From positions 1 through 39,448 of the IMG/VR virus record IMGVR_UViG_3300025525_000043: a stretch of 39,448 nt of DNA. One strand, written 5' to 3'. Position 1 is the stretch's first letter, and every line of letters begins with the position of its first letter. A program made the translations under genes and the position numbers. The stretch is from a virus. This document shows positions 32,467 through 38,343 of the stretch, in pieces. The notes under the pieces were generated by a model. That model saw only the letters and a program-made list of their open reading frames with translations. It was not told the origin of the DNA and searched no databases.

Positions 32467-32679
32467 ATGACCCCCTCAATCCAACCGACCGTCGTTTCCA
32501 CAATCAAGGACGCGGAAAAAAACATTACCTATCGGATCGTCGCCTACCGCACGCTGACGTACGCAGAGAAGGTTTCCGCAGTGCAGGCCTTTCTTGCACA
32601 GCGAAAAAAGCCAAGGCTCAAAGCCGGGTCAACCATCACGATGGTGACCATCATCGGCCACGACGCACCTGGCGCCTGA
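32467..32679 (+). CDS. Small hypothetical protein (70 aa)
   Basis: From the ATG at 32467, eight bases after the lipoprotein gene, the product is 70 residues (MTPSIQPTVVSTIKDAEKNITYRIVAYRTLTYAEKVSAV...). It carries no recognised motif. It overlaps a leftward small gene by 29 bp at its 3' end. It probably belongs to the lysogenic operon that starts near 31437. Confidence 0.6.
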   Translation: MTPSIQPTVVSTIKDAEKNITYRIVAYRTLTYAEKVSAVQAFLAQRKKPRLKAGSTITMVTIIGHDAPGA

Positions 32680-32800
32680 TCCAGCGTAGCTTCCCCGCCG
32701 TAAGCATCATTCCGCCGTTACGACGGTACTCTTGCAACACGGCCCGCCACAACCTGGCGGGCAATGCACGCACGCCCGCGTAAGCTACAACAGCCTCCAT
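32651..32800 (-). CDS. Convergent small basic protein (49 aa)
   Basis: A leftward ATG at 32800 has an excellent Shine-Dalgarno (AAGGAG, 8 nt upstream) and opens 49 codons starting MEAVVAYAGVRALPARLWRA and ending in a basic helix (KLRWIRRQVRRGR). The codon use is consistent with coding, and the ORF overlaps the convergent 70-aa gene by 29 bp. No family is recognised. It would run opposite to the rightward operon and might be made in lysogeny. Confidence 0.55.
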   Translation of the reverse strand: MEAVVAYAGVRALPARLWRAVLQEYRRNGGMMLTAGKLRWIRRQVRRGR

Positions 32801-32867
32801 TCCTGACTCCTTTTTGACACGCCCACATCGGGCGCTGCTTCATTGTGCCATAAAAGTCTAGCGGAAC

Positions 32868-32897
32868 TTGACTTCTAACGTATAGCAGTCCTATACT
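32868..32897 (+). promoter_or_regulatory. Rightward early promoter/operator
   Basis: TTGACT (32868) and TATACT (32892) are spaced by 18 bp, close to sigma-70 consensus. GTATAG-N5-CTATAC (dyad) overlaps the spacer and -10. A GTCTAG element lies just upstream at 32856. The block is near-identical to the cro promoter region, suggesting control by the same CI/Cro proteins. About 150 nt follow before the first gene. Confidence 0.78.
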
Positions 32898-33050
32898 TCA
32901 ATCACCCCGGAGCCGCGCGCCCAAGTTGGCGCACCCCAAGCGGCAGACGTGATGGGCATAACCCCATCCCACGGTCAGAACATCGGCTAGGAGCGACACG
33001 AAGACGCAGGGTGAAGGCGGGGAAGCGATCAACAGCAAAGGAGACGCATC

Positions 33051-33266
33051 ATGGCAGTGAGCAATTTTGAACGTGCAACAAACCGCCTGCAGGCTGCAGG
33101 CACTCGCCCCTGGCAGCCCGACCACGCCGCCTGCCGCACCGCCCGCTGGGTAAGCGATGCCGAAATGCCGCTGGAGCTGCAGCGCGACGCCGCCCGCATG
33201 GACGCGATCATCGCCGCCTTTGCCATTGGCGCACTGCTGGGCTTTGTGGTGGGGGGCGTGGTATGA
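33051..33266 (+). CDS. Small phage membrane protein (71 aa)
   Basis: The product is 71 residues with AAAGGAG Shine-Dalgarno upstream of the ATG. The N-terminal half is basic; the last 20 residues (IIAAFAIGALLGFVVGGVV) form a membrane helix. It is the first gene of the rightward early operon and overlaps the next gene by ATGA. Function unknown. Confidence 0.65.
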   Translation: MAVSNFERATNRLQAAGTRPWQPDHAACRTARWVSDAEMPLELQRDAARMDAIIAAFAIGALLGFVVGGVV

Positions 33267-33505
33267 GCCAACCCATCATCATCCCCGTCATCGTCACCAC
33301 CCGCTGGCAAGAGGCCCACGCCGCGCCCAGCCTGGGCCGCTGGCGCAGTCTCACCCAGATGCTGTCCGACATGGTGGTGAACAGCTCGGTGTATTCGCCC
33401 AACGCGCCCATCGTGGACGACCTGCGAACCCTGGCGCACGTGGCGCACGTGGCGCACATCCACCAGCTCGGCATGCAGCCGGCGCAGATCGAGGAGGCAG
33501 CATGA
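33263..33505 (+). CDS. Early hypothetical protein (80 aa)
   Basis: The product is 80 residues (MSQPIIIPVIVTTRWQEAHAAPSLGRWRSLTQMLSDM...). It contains HVAHVAHI from a 9-bp tandem DNA repeat near 33438. It overlaps its neighbours by ATGA. No family is recognised. Confidence 0.6.
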   Translation: MSQPIIIPVIVTTRWQEAHAAPSLGRWRSLTQMLSDMVVNSSVYSPNAPIVDDLRTLAHVAHVAHIHQLGMQPAQIEEAA

Positions 33506-33843
33506 GCAAAATATACGTGCTGCGAGACCCGAACGTGTTCGGGTTCCCGCGCGTGAGCCATCCTCAACTGAACACCATCCGCGCGCTGGAGGACAGAATT
33601 GCCGACTACGAAAACACGTGCTCACGCTGGAAGCCGAGCCGCGTGACGATTTCCGGTGAGGCTGCGCACCTCTTGTCCGATGCTGCCGACGAATACGGGA
33701 TCAGTCCACGCGAGCTGCTGGAGGCGATGGTTCATCACGGGTTTTCTGGCCTCAATCGGCCCGGATCGTGGGAAGCAGCGACGCCGTTCCATCCGCGTAC
33801 ATACCACGGTGAAAACGTGATGGCCGACCGCTGGTTTCGGTAA
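33502..33843 (+). CDS. Early hypothetical protein (113 aa)
   Basis: From the ATG at 33502, with GGAGG upstream, the product is 113 residues. It starts MSKIYVLRDPNVFGFPRVSH and has a C-terminal helical half (GEAAHLLSDAADEYGISPRELLEAMVHHGF) that looks like a small ribbon-helix-helix or HTH-type domain. It overlaps the upstream gene by ATGA. Function unknown. Confidence 0.6.
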   Translation: MSKIYVLRDPNVFGFPRVSHPQLNTIRALEDRIADYENTCSRWKPSRVTISGEAAHLLSDAADEYGISPRELLEAMVHHGFSGLNRPGSWEAATPFHPRTYHGENVMADRWFR

Positions 33844-33854
33844 GGGGGCTGGCG

Positions 33855-34055
33855 ATGAAACTCCAGGTCAACAACTCCGGCGCATGGCGCGACGTCATCC
33901 GCTTCGATGCCGGAGACGAGGCATACATCCGGCTGCAGGCGGCCAACCTGCTGCGGCTATCCGACGGCAAAGCCAGCATGCGCATTGCCGACGACCAGAA
34001 CACCGCCACCGCGCGCTGCATCGCCCCGGAATTCGTATGGGTAAACGCCGGATGA
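33855..34055 (+). CDS. Early hypothetical protein (66 aa)
   Basis: The product is 66 residues (MKLQVNNSGAWRDVIRFDAGDEAYIRLQAANLLRLSDGKAS...), small and beta-rich. It has a GGGGG-type sequence before the ATG and overlaps the next gene by ATGA. No family is recognised. Confidence 0.6.
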   Translation: MKLQVNNSGAWRDVIRFDAGDEAYIRLQAANLLRLSDGKASMRIADDQNTATARCIAPEFVWVNAG

Positions 34056-34513
34056 GAAAACGCGGCGCCCACTTCCGCAGGCGGATCGACCCCGCAGCAG
34101 GCCTGCAGGCCATTGCCATGCAGCACCCGCTCGACACCAGCCAGAAGACCGACCTGGGCGTGGCCCTGCGCGTATCGCTTGAAGCACTGCGCACCGGCCG
34201 CGCCACCGAACAGGAATTCCACACCCTGGCCGCCGCCATCAACGTCAGCCTGGTGCTGTGCGAACGCGGCGCCGGCGGCGAATACGAAGCCACCATCAAA
34301 GGCGCACAGAAAGCCCTGTTGCGGCTGTGGCAGCGCGGCAAGCAAACCGGCCGCTGGGTGATGGACGGCCCCGGCCTGCACCACGCCATGCAGTGCATCG
34401 ACCTGCACGAAGCCCAGATCGCCATCGTGTCGCGCCAGGAAGCCGCCGACGCCATGCGCGAAGTCAAGCGACGCATCCAACGCGGCGACGTGTTCGAGGA
34501 GCAGCGCGCATGA
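34052..34513 (+). CDS. Early helical hypothetical protein (153 aa)
   Basis: From the ATG at 34052 the product is 153 residues, basic at the N-terminus (MRKRGAHFRRRIDPAAGLQAIAMQHPLDTSQ). Helical middle (LGVALRVSLEALRTGRATEQEFHTLAAAINVSLVLCERGAG). Such helical proteins are frequent in proteobacterial prophage early operons. It overlaps both neighbours by ATGA. Function unknown. Confidence 0.6.
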   Translation: MRKRGAHFRRRIDPAAGLQAIAMQHPLDTSQKTDLGVALRVSLEALRTGRATEQEFHTLAAAINVSLVLCERGAGGEYEATIKGAQKALLRLWQRGKQTGRWVMDGPGLHHAMQCIDLHEAQIAIVSRQEAADAMREVKRRIQRGDVFEEQRA

Positions 34514-35124
34514 AGCATTACACCCGCTGGACCGAAGCCGAAGACACCATGCTGCGCGAGCTGTACCTCACCCTTAGCGCCGGTCAAATCGCCCTGCGCA
34601 TGGGGCGCACCATGCCTGGCGTAAAAAACCGGATCAACCATCTGCGCCTTAAAAAGCCAGCCGGCATCACCAACCCCGGCTGCTTCATCGCCGGCCAGGC
34701 GGCGTGGAACAAAGGCATGAAAGGCCTTTCGCTCGGCGGCGAGGCCGGCTGGTTCAAACCCGGCAACCGCAGCGGGCGCGCCATCGAGATATACCAGCCC
34801 ATCGGCACCGAGCGCATCAGCAAAGACGGCTACCGCCAGCGCAAAATCAACGACGCCATGCCCCTGCACAAACGCTGGCGCGGCGTCCACATCATCGAGT
34901 GGGAAGCCATCAACGGCCCCCTGCCCAAAGGCCACGCCCTCACCTTCATCAACGGCGACAAAACCGACTGCCGTCTCGACAACCTGGTGTGCATCACCCG
35001 CCGCGAACTCATGCTGCGCAACACCGTGCACAACTACCCACCCGAACTGCGCCAGGTGATCCGCCTCAAGGCCGCGATCAGCAAACGCATCGCCACCCGC
35101 ATCAAAAAGGAGCAACAGGCATGA
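34510..35124 (+). CDS. HNH endonuclease with N-terminal Myb/SANT-like domain
   Basis: The product is 204 residues from an ATG overlapping the upstream stop (ATGA). The N-terminal 50 residues (RWTEAEDTMLRELYLTLSAGQIALRMGRTMPGVKNRINHL) look like a SANT/Myb DNA-binding fold. The C-terminal half has an HNH_3-like core (HIIEWEAINGPLPKGHALTFINGDKTDCRLDNLVCI). It may be a homing or packaging-associated nuclease in the rightward operon. Confidence 0.78.
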   Translation: MKHYTRWTEAEDTMLRELYLTLSAGQIALRMGRTMPGVKNRINHLRLKKPAGITNPGCFIAGQAAWNKGMKGLSLGGEAGWFKPGNRSGRAIEIYQPIGTERISKDGYRQRKINDAMPLHKRWRGVHIIEWEAINGPLPKGHALTFINGDKTDCRLDNLVCITRRELMLRNTVHNYPPELRQVIRLKAAISKRIATRIKKEQQA

Positions 35125-35444
35125 GCCACACCATCAACGACCTGCGCGGACACCTTTTCGCCACCCTCGACGGGCTGCGCGACAAAGACGCCCCCATGGA
35201 CATCGCCCGCGCAAAGGCCGTGGCCGACGTCGCCCAGACCATCATCAACACAGCCAAGGTCGAAGTCGACGCCATGCGCCTTGCCGGCAACAAGGCCAGC
35301 ACCGGATTCCTCGGCCTTGAAGCCCCCGCGCCCGAACCCGCAAAACCCGTCCAGGGCAAGATCGTGGTGCGCGACGACGCCAACGGCAAAACCACCGTCG
35401 AACAGCGCGGCGGCATGACCATCACCCGCCACACGGCCAAGTGA
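35121..35444 (+). CDS. Small conserved phage protein (107 aa)
   Basis: From the ATG at 35121 the product is 107 residues. A helical N-terminal half (MSHTINDLRGHLFATLDGLRDKDAPMDIARAKAVADVAQTI) is followed by a beta C-terminal tail (GKIVVRDDANGKTTVEQRGGMTITRH). Similar small proteins are common in phage early operons next to replication or HNH genes. Its function is unknown. It overlaps neighbours by 4 nt. Confidence 0.6.
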   Translation: MSHTINDLRGHLFATLDGLRDKDAPMDIARAKAVADVAQTIINTAKVEVDAMRLAGNKASTGFLGLEAPAPEPAKPVQGKIVVRDDANGKTTVEQRGGMTITRHTAK

Positions 35445-35707
35445 TCACCATGACCCACATCGCCCTGTTTCTGTCGGCATTCTTCACCGTTTTTCTGCTC
35501 GGATTTCAGCAGAAGAATGTCCACGGCGAACACTACCTCGCCGCCATCGTCACCAGCGTCGGCATCGGTAGCGCCCAGATATTCCTGTGGCGCCTGGTCC
35601 CCCAGGCCGACATGGGCCAGATCGCCGCCACCCTGTGCGGCGGGCCGGTCGGCATCGTGGCGGCGATGTGGATTCATCCACGGCTGATGCGGCGGCGTAA
35701 CGCCTGA
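35441..35707 (+). CDS. Small three-helix membrane protein
   Basis: The product is 88 residues (or 85 from an ATG at 35450); GTG at 35441 overlaps the preceding stop as GTGA. Three hydrophobic segments are seen (IALFLSAFFTVFLLGF, YLAAIVTSVGIGSAQIFLW, TLCGGPVGIVAAMWI). It is the last native phage gene before the cassette array. Its stop codon lies just 1-2 bp from the first cassette boundary. Function unknown. Confidence 0.65.
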   Translation: MITMTHIALFLSAFFTVFLLGFQQKNVHGEHYLAAIVTSVGIGSAQIFLWRLVPQADMGQIAATLCGGPVGIVAAMWIHPRLMRRRNA

Positions 35708-35735
35708 ATTGGGCGCAGGCCCATAGAGGAACGAA

Positions 35736-35951
35736 ATGGATCACCAAGAAGCAAGCCAAAGGTGGTGCCCGTGGCGACCACTGGAGTATGTGAAGGAAGG
35801 GCGCGGCATTGCCAATTACCGGGTAGACGAGAGTTTTTCGCTTGGCACGAACAGCCGGTGCATCACGTTTGATTGCATGGCATGGCGCGACAACGAGTGC
35901 ATTCGGTTGATGGTGCCCAACATTCAAGATCAGCCGGGCCGCACTGGCTGA
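35736..35951 (+). CDS. Cassette 1 protein (71 aa)
   Basis: The product is 71 residues (MDHQEASQRWCPWRPLEYVKEGRGIANYRVDESFSLG...) with an AGAGGA Shine-Dalgarno. It has two Cys pairs (RCITFDCMAW). The last codons lie inside attC A, as in many cassettes. No family is recognised. It is the first cassette gene after the phage boundary. Confidence 0.65.
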   Translation: MDHQEASQRWCPWRPLEYVKEGRGIANYRVDESFSLGTNSRCITFDCMAWRDNECIRLMVPNIQDQPGRTG

Positions 35952-36000
35952 TGCAAAGACAAACACGCTCTGCGGCCTCGGCTGGATCGCAGGGTTAGGC
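35915..36000 (+). repeat. attC site A (86 bp)
   Basis: R'' is GCCCAAC, R' is GTTAGGC. The stem strands are GATCAGCCGGGCCGCA and TGCGGCCTCGGCTGGATC. They pair except for one extra G and one extra T on the right strand, the extrahelical-base pattern of attC sites. The loop is long, about 25-30 nt. Confidence 0.9.
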
Positions 36001-36026
36001 TGAACTTACAGGAAAGGACAGAGAAA

Positions 36027-36194
36027 ATGAAAAAGTGGATAGGTAGAGGTTTGATAGCCGCGCCGTTGATAGTTTTGTTTGCGACTGGAGTGGCGACAAA
36101 AGGATGGACCGAAACCTTAATTGGATGGGGTTTGATAATTGTCTTTTTAGGAATGATTGCTGGCGGCATGGCGTTACTAGATGACGATGCCTAA
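36027..36194 (+). CDS. Cassette 2 membrane protein (55 aa)
   Basis: The ATG at 36027 opens 55 codons. The product has two hydrophobic stretches (LIAAPLIVLFATGVA; LIGWGLIIVFLGMIAGGMA), with a KK start and an acidic tail (LLDDDA). Its stop TAA is part of the R'' core of attC B. Base composition is visibly more A/T rich than the phage. No family is recognised. Confidence 0.65.
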   Translation: MKKWIGRGLIAAPLIVLFATGVATKGWTETLIGWGLIIVFLGMIAGGMALLDDDA

Positions 36195-36252
36195 CGGCTG
36201 AATTCAGGGGCGGGCGGCTTTTCGCCCGTCCCGCTGGAATGATTTGTTAGAA
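36189..36252 (+). repeat. attC site B (64 bp)
   Basis: R'' is GCCTAAC and R' is GTTAGAA. The R'' complements TTAGGC at 35995, the 5' end of cassette 2. Strands ATTCAGGGGCGGGCG and its right partner pair except for unpaired G, G and T on the right side. Confidence 0.92.
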
Positions 36253-36261
36253 GGATGACAC

Positions 36262-36453
36262 ATGCGAGCATGGATTGTTGAAGGGCCAACAGGCGTATTA
36301 CTCCCGCAAGCCGCTGGCCGCACTAGAAAAGAAGCCATCCACAATATGCGTGAGTGGTGCGATTGGATTTTGCACCCAACATGGGCGCAGTTGAGAAAAG
36401 ACGGCTTTAAGGCAGTGAAGGTTGAGATAACCAAGATGCCTTCTAACGCATGA
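36262..36453 (+). CDS. Cassette 3 protein (63 aa)
   Basis: The product is 63 residues (MRAWIVEGPTGVLLPQAAGRTRKEAIHNMREWCDWILHPTWAQL...). An AAGGA Shine-Dalgarno precedes the ATG. A short beta start and helical middle suggest a small globular protein. The last residues overlap attC C. No family recognised. Confidence 0.65.
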   Translation: MRAWIVEGPTGVLLPQAAGRTRKEAIHNMREWCDWILHPTWAQLRKDGFKAVKVEITKMPSNA

Positions 36454-36501
36454 GTTGTGGGGCCGGCTGAAAGCCGGTCCCGCACGAACGCCGGGTTGGG
36501 C
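36441..36501 (+). repeat. attC site C (61 bp)
   Basis: R'' TTCTAAC complements the cassette's own 5' TTAGAA (36247). R' is GTTGGGC. Left and right strands pair around GGGCCGGC with unpaired G, G and T on the right strand. Confidence 0.92.
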
Positions 36502-36527
36502 TACAGGCGCATCTACAGGAGAGAACC

Positions 36528-36788
36528 GTGGGAATAGTTGAACGACTGAGAGCCGCAGACGAAAACAGCCAGCAGCGCATCATGGGAAGCCGCATATTCG
36601 GAGAAGCGGCAGACGAGATTGAGCGACTGACGGCTGCGCTAAAGAAGGCCAACGAACAAGCCGAGCACTTCGAACGCGAGTGGTATTCGCGCGGCGATGC
36701 GCTGGAGGACATTGCGACGGCGTACTACAGCGCCCCCGAAGTGCTGCGCGAGAAGGCTGCGCTCGCGCTCAGGGTGCCCAACAAATAG
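36528..36788 (+). CDS. Cassette 4 coiled-coil protein (86 aa)
   Basis: A GTG at 36528 with AGGAGAG Shine-Dalgarno opens 86 codons. The product is helical with a coiled-coil look (IFGEAADEIERLTAALKKANEQAEHFEREWYSRGD). Its end (RVPNK) overlaps attC D. Similar short helical proteins are common in phage genomes, but function is unknown. Confidence 0.65.
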   Translation: MGIVERLRAADENSQQRIMGSRIFGEAADEIERLTAALKKANEQAEHFEREWYSRGDALEDIATAYYSAPEVLREKAALALRVPNK

Positions 36789-36834
36789 GTAAGGGGGCCG
36801 CTTTAGCGGCTCCCGCTTGACCGCCGTGTTATGC
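36776..36834 (+). repeat. attC site D (59 bp)
   Basis: R'' GCCCAAC complements the cassette's 5' TTGGGC (36496). R' is GTTATGC. The strands pair (GGT-AAG-GGG-GCCGC against the right side) with extra G, G and T on the right strand. Confidence 0.92.
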
Positions 36835-36858
36835 CACGGCAACAACTTGGAGAGAACG

Positions 36859-37056
36859 ATGCTTTACTACCAGACAGATTCACAACCGCACATTAAGCGG
36901 CACCACGTAGACGGCCCTGTGCTTTGCCTGCGGGACGGGAGAATGCACTGGCTCACGTTGTGGGAGCGGCTGCTGCTCGCGCTGAACAAGACCGACGCAC
37001 TTACCCTTGAGCGGAAACATTGGGGGCATAACCAGAGGACAGAAAATGAGCAATGA
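36859..37056 (+). CDS. Cassette 5 first protein (65 aa)
   Basis: From the ATG at 36859 the product is 65 residues (MLYYQTDSQPHIKRHHVDGPVLCLRDGRMHWLTLWERLLLALN...). The leader AAC-ACTTGGAGAGAACGATG is shared with cassette 7. Its stop overlaps the start of the second ORF by 11 nt. A copy of R'' (GCATAAC, 37026-37032) lies inside its 3' end. Function unknown. Confidence 0.6.
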   Translation: MLYYQTDSQPHIKRHHVDGPVLCLRDGRMHWLTLWERLLLALNKTDALTLERKHWGHNQRTENEQ

Positions 37057-37210
37057 CGAAACTTACGCGCTGATTGACGAAACCAGCAATATGTTGCGCG
37101 GCATGACGCTAGACCCTGCTATCCCGCAGCACGCAAAGAGTGCGATGTGGCCGCAAATCCAAAAGCTGGAAGAAGCCCTGGAAAAGCTGGCAGACGGACT
37201 AGGGGCATAA
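37046..37210 (+). CDS. Cassette 5 second protein (54 aa)
   Basis: From ATG 37046, with AGAGGA upstream, 54 residues are read (MSNDETYALIDETSNMLRGMTLDPAIPQHAKSAMWPQIQK...). It is helical at its C-terminus. It ends in the R'' core of attC E. Lying in the same cassette as the previous ORF, it may once have been its own cassette. Function unknown. Confidence 0.6.
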   Translation: MSNDETYALIDETSNMLRGMTLDPAIPQHAKSAMWPQIQKLEEALEKLADGLGA

Positions 37211-37261
37211 CGCAAAAGTCAGCGGCGCCGGTACGGCGTCCGCTGGACTGCCGGGTTCGGC
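37205..37261 (+). repeat. attC site E (57 bp)
   Basis: R'' GCATAAC complements TTATGC at 36829. R' is GTTCGGC (one mismatch to GTTRRRY). Strands AGTCAGCGGCGCCG and CGGCGTCCGCTGGACT pair apart from one G and one T. Confidence 0.92.
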
Positions 37262-37290
37262 GGCTGGTGATTCTGAGAAAGGATAGAGCG

Positions 37291-37539
37291 ATGAACCATG
37301 ATCATGATGTGAAGGCGCTAGTAGATGCTGTTGCGCGGCGAGCGCAATGCCTGCCAGAAGAGGTCGAGTGGTACTCATGGCCGCAGGTATTTGGCACGAC
37401 CGCTGGCCCGTGCGGCGGCATCGGCGGCTGCACGATGACGACGTTTCAGGTTTTCGCATTCGATGCTCCAGGCGAGAAGACCCTGTACTGCGCTGGGAAG
37501 TGGCGCAAATGGAGCGGCGAGTTTCAGCAGGCATGGTGA
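37291..37539 (+). CDS. Cassette 6 protein (82 aa)
   Basis: From ATG 37291, with AAAGGA upstream, 82 residues are read. The sequence has EEVEWYSWPQVFGTTAGPCGGIGG and TMTTFQVFAFDAPGEKTLYCAGKW; it looks like a small globular protein of a type scattered in phage and bacterial genomes without known function. Confidence 0.65.
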   Translation: MNHDHDVKALVDAVARRAQCLPEEVEWYSWPQVFGTTAGPCGGIGGCTMTTFQVFAFDAPGEKTLYCAGKWRKWSGEFQQAW

Positions 37540-37540
37540 C

Positions 37541-37605
37541 GCCGAACGGCTGAATTGAGGGGCCGCGCGCTTTTTGCGCGGTCCCGCTCGGATGATGTGT
37601 TCGGC
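37541..37605 (+). repeat. attC site F (65 bp)
   Basis: R'' GCCGAAC complements TTCGGC at 37256, R' is GTTCGGC. Left strand GAGGGGCCGCGC pairs with GCGCGGTCCCGCTC, again with extra G and T on the right strand. Sequence is similar to attC B (GGCTGAATT start). Confidence 0.92.
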
Positions 37606-37632
37606 ACCGGAACTAACCACTTGGAGATAACG

Positions 37633-38001
37633 ATGGAAAACATTTGTGAGAACGAGCACCGCCGACCGGCCGACATGATCGGCGGTGTGTGGAGCGAACT
37701 GGAGCGCGCACTGGCGAAGTTCCCGACATGGCCCACTGACCCGCTGCACGCGCTGGCGGTGCTGGGTGAGGAATTCGGCGAACTGACCAAGGACGTGTTG
37801 CAGATGACCTACGAACCCGGAAAGACCAATGCCGAGAACGTGCGCAAGGAAGCGATCCAGACCGCCGCGATGGCTTTGCGGTTTGTGGCAAGCCTCGACG
37901 CTTATATTTACAAGGCCGGAGAGCAGCACCGGCAGGAGCAGTGGCAGGCAACACAGGACGCCTATCACGCAGGCGGTGGGCTGCACCCGTGCTACGACTG
38001 A
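37633..38001 (+). CDS. Cassette 7 MazG-like NTP pyrophosphatase (122 aa)
   Basis: From ATG 37633 the product is 122 residues. The stretch HALAVLGEEFGELTKDVLQMTYEP followed by ENVRKEAIQTAAMALRFVASL resembles the EExxE...ExxQ/D helical metal-binding core of MazG/HisE-like nucleotide pyrophosphohydrolases, which clean nucleotide pools or sense (p)ppGpp. In phages such enzymes can modulate host nucleotide signals. Its leader is like that of cassette 5. Metal ligands beyond the first motif are not certain. Confidence 0.7.
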   Translation: MENICENEHRRPADMIGGVWSELERALAKFPTWPTDPLHALAVLGEEFGELTKDVLQMTYEPGKTNAENVRKEAIQTAAMALRFVASLDAYIYKAGEQHRQEQWQATQDAYHAGGGLHPCYD

Positions 38002-38008
38002 GGGTGGG

Positions 38009-38031
38009 GCCGAACAATAAGTAGGGGGAGC
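38009..38031 (+). repeat. Truncated attC site G (left half)
   Basis: R'' GCCGAAC complements TTCGGC at 37600, then AATAAGTAGGGGGAGCG resembles the left strand of attC D. No right strand or R' follows; the phage gene at 38041 begins instead. The truncation marks the right boundary of the array. Confidence 0.75.
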
Positions 38032-38040
38032 GTGCAAGGT

Positions 38041-38343
38041 ATGGCATACAGAAAAACACGGCGCAGCACTGAAACCCTGGCGAAGATGCGGGCCGGGCGC
38101 GATGCCACGCGCATGGACAAACCAGCGCCAGATTATCCACCGGACAGGCCAGAACTGCGCCGCCGCATCGTCATCACCGACTACGACTTCGGCGAGCGCG
38201 TCCACACGCTCGACCTATACCGCACCAGTCGGGTGGACTGCTACCGCGTCCACGTCGACGGAAAGCCGTGGAAAGCGCGCATCGGATGGTCGAAGATTCT
38301 TGAAGGCTTGCGCAAGAGCCTGCCCAGGGTTGGGGCAGAATGA
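38041..38343 (+). CDS. Small phage protein near xis (100 aa)
   Basis: From ATG 38041 the product is 100 residues. It starts basic (MAYRKTRRSTETLAKMRAGRDATR) and has ITDYDFGERVHTLDLYRTSRVDCYRVHVDGKPWKARIGWSKILEGL, a small alpha/beta protein common beside prophage integrases. It overlaps the xis-like gene by ATGA. Function unknown. Confidence 0.65.
   Translation: MAYRKTRRSTETLAKMRAGRDATRMDKPAPDYPPDRPELRRRIVITDYDFGERVHTLDLYRTSRVDCYRVHVDGKPWKARIGWSKILEGLRKSLPRVGAE

Larger units (their letters stand above)
35709..38030 (+). mobile_element. Integron-type gene cassette array without integrase (CALIN-like) in a prophage
   Basis: Seven cassette units with eight ORFs lie in the same orientation as the phage early operon. 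Each cassette's 5' end (TTGGGC, TTAGGC, TTAGAA, TTGGGC, TTATGC, TTCGGC, TTCGGC) is perfectly complementary to the R'' core of the attC that ends it: GCCCAAC, GCCTAAC, TTCTAAC, GCCCAAC, GCATAAC, GCCGAAC, GCCGAAC. This is the diagnostic feature of integron cassettes. The array ends in a truncated attC at 38009-38031. The left boundary starts TTGGGC after A instead of G. No intI gene is visible. Boundaries are estimated; the right end is uncertain by some bases. Confidence 0.9.

Noticed and set aside
33430-33460. Tandem GTGGCGCAC-type 9-bp repeats as a regulatory site
   Set aside because: They encode HVAHVAH in frame within a coding gene; simple codon repeat is sufficient.
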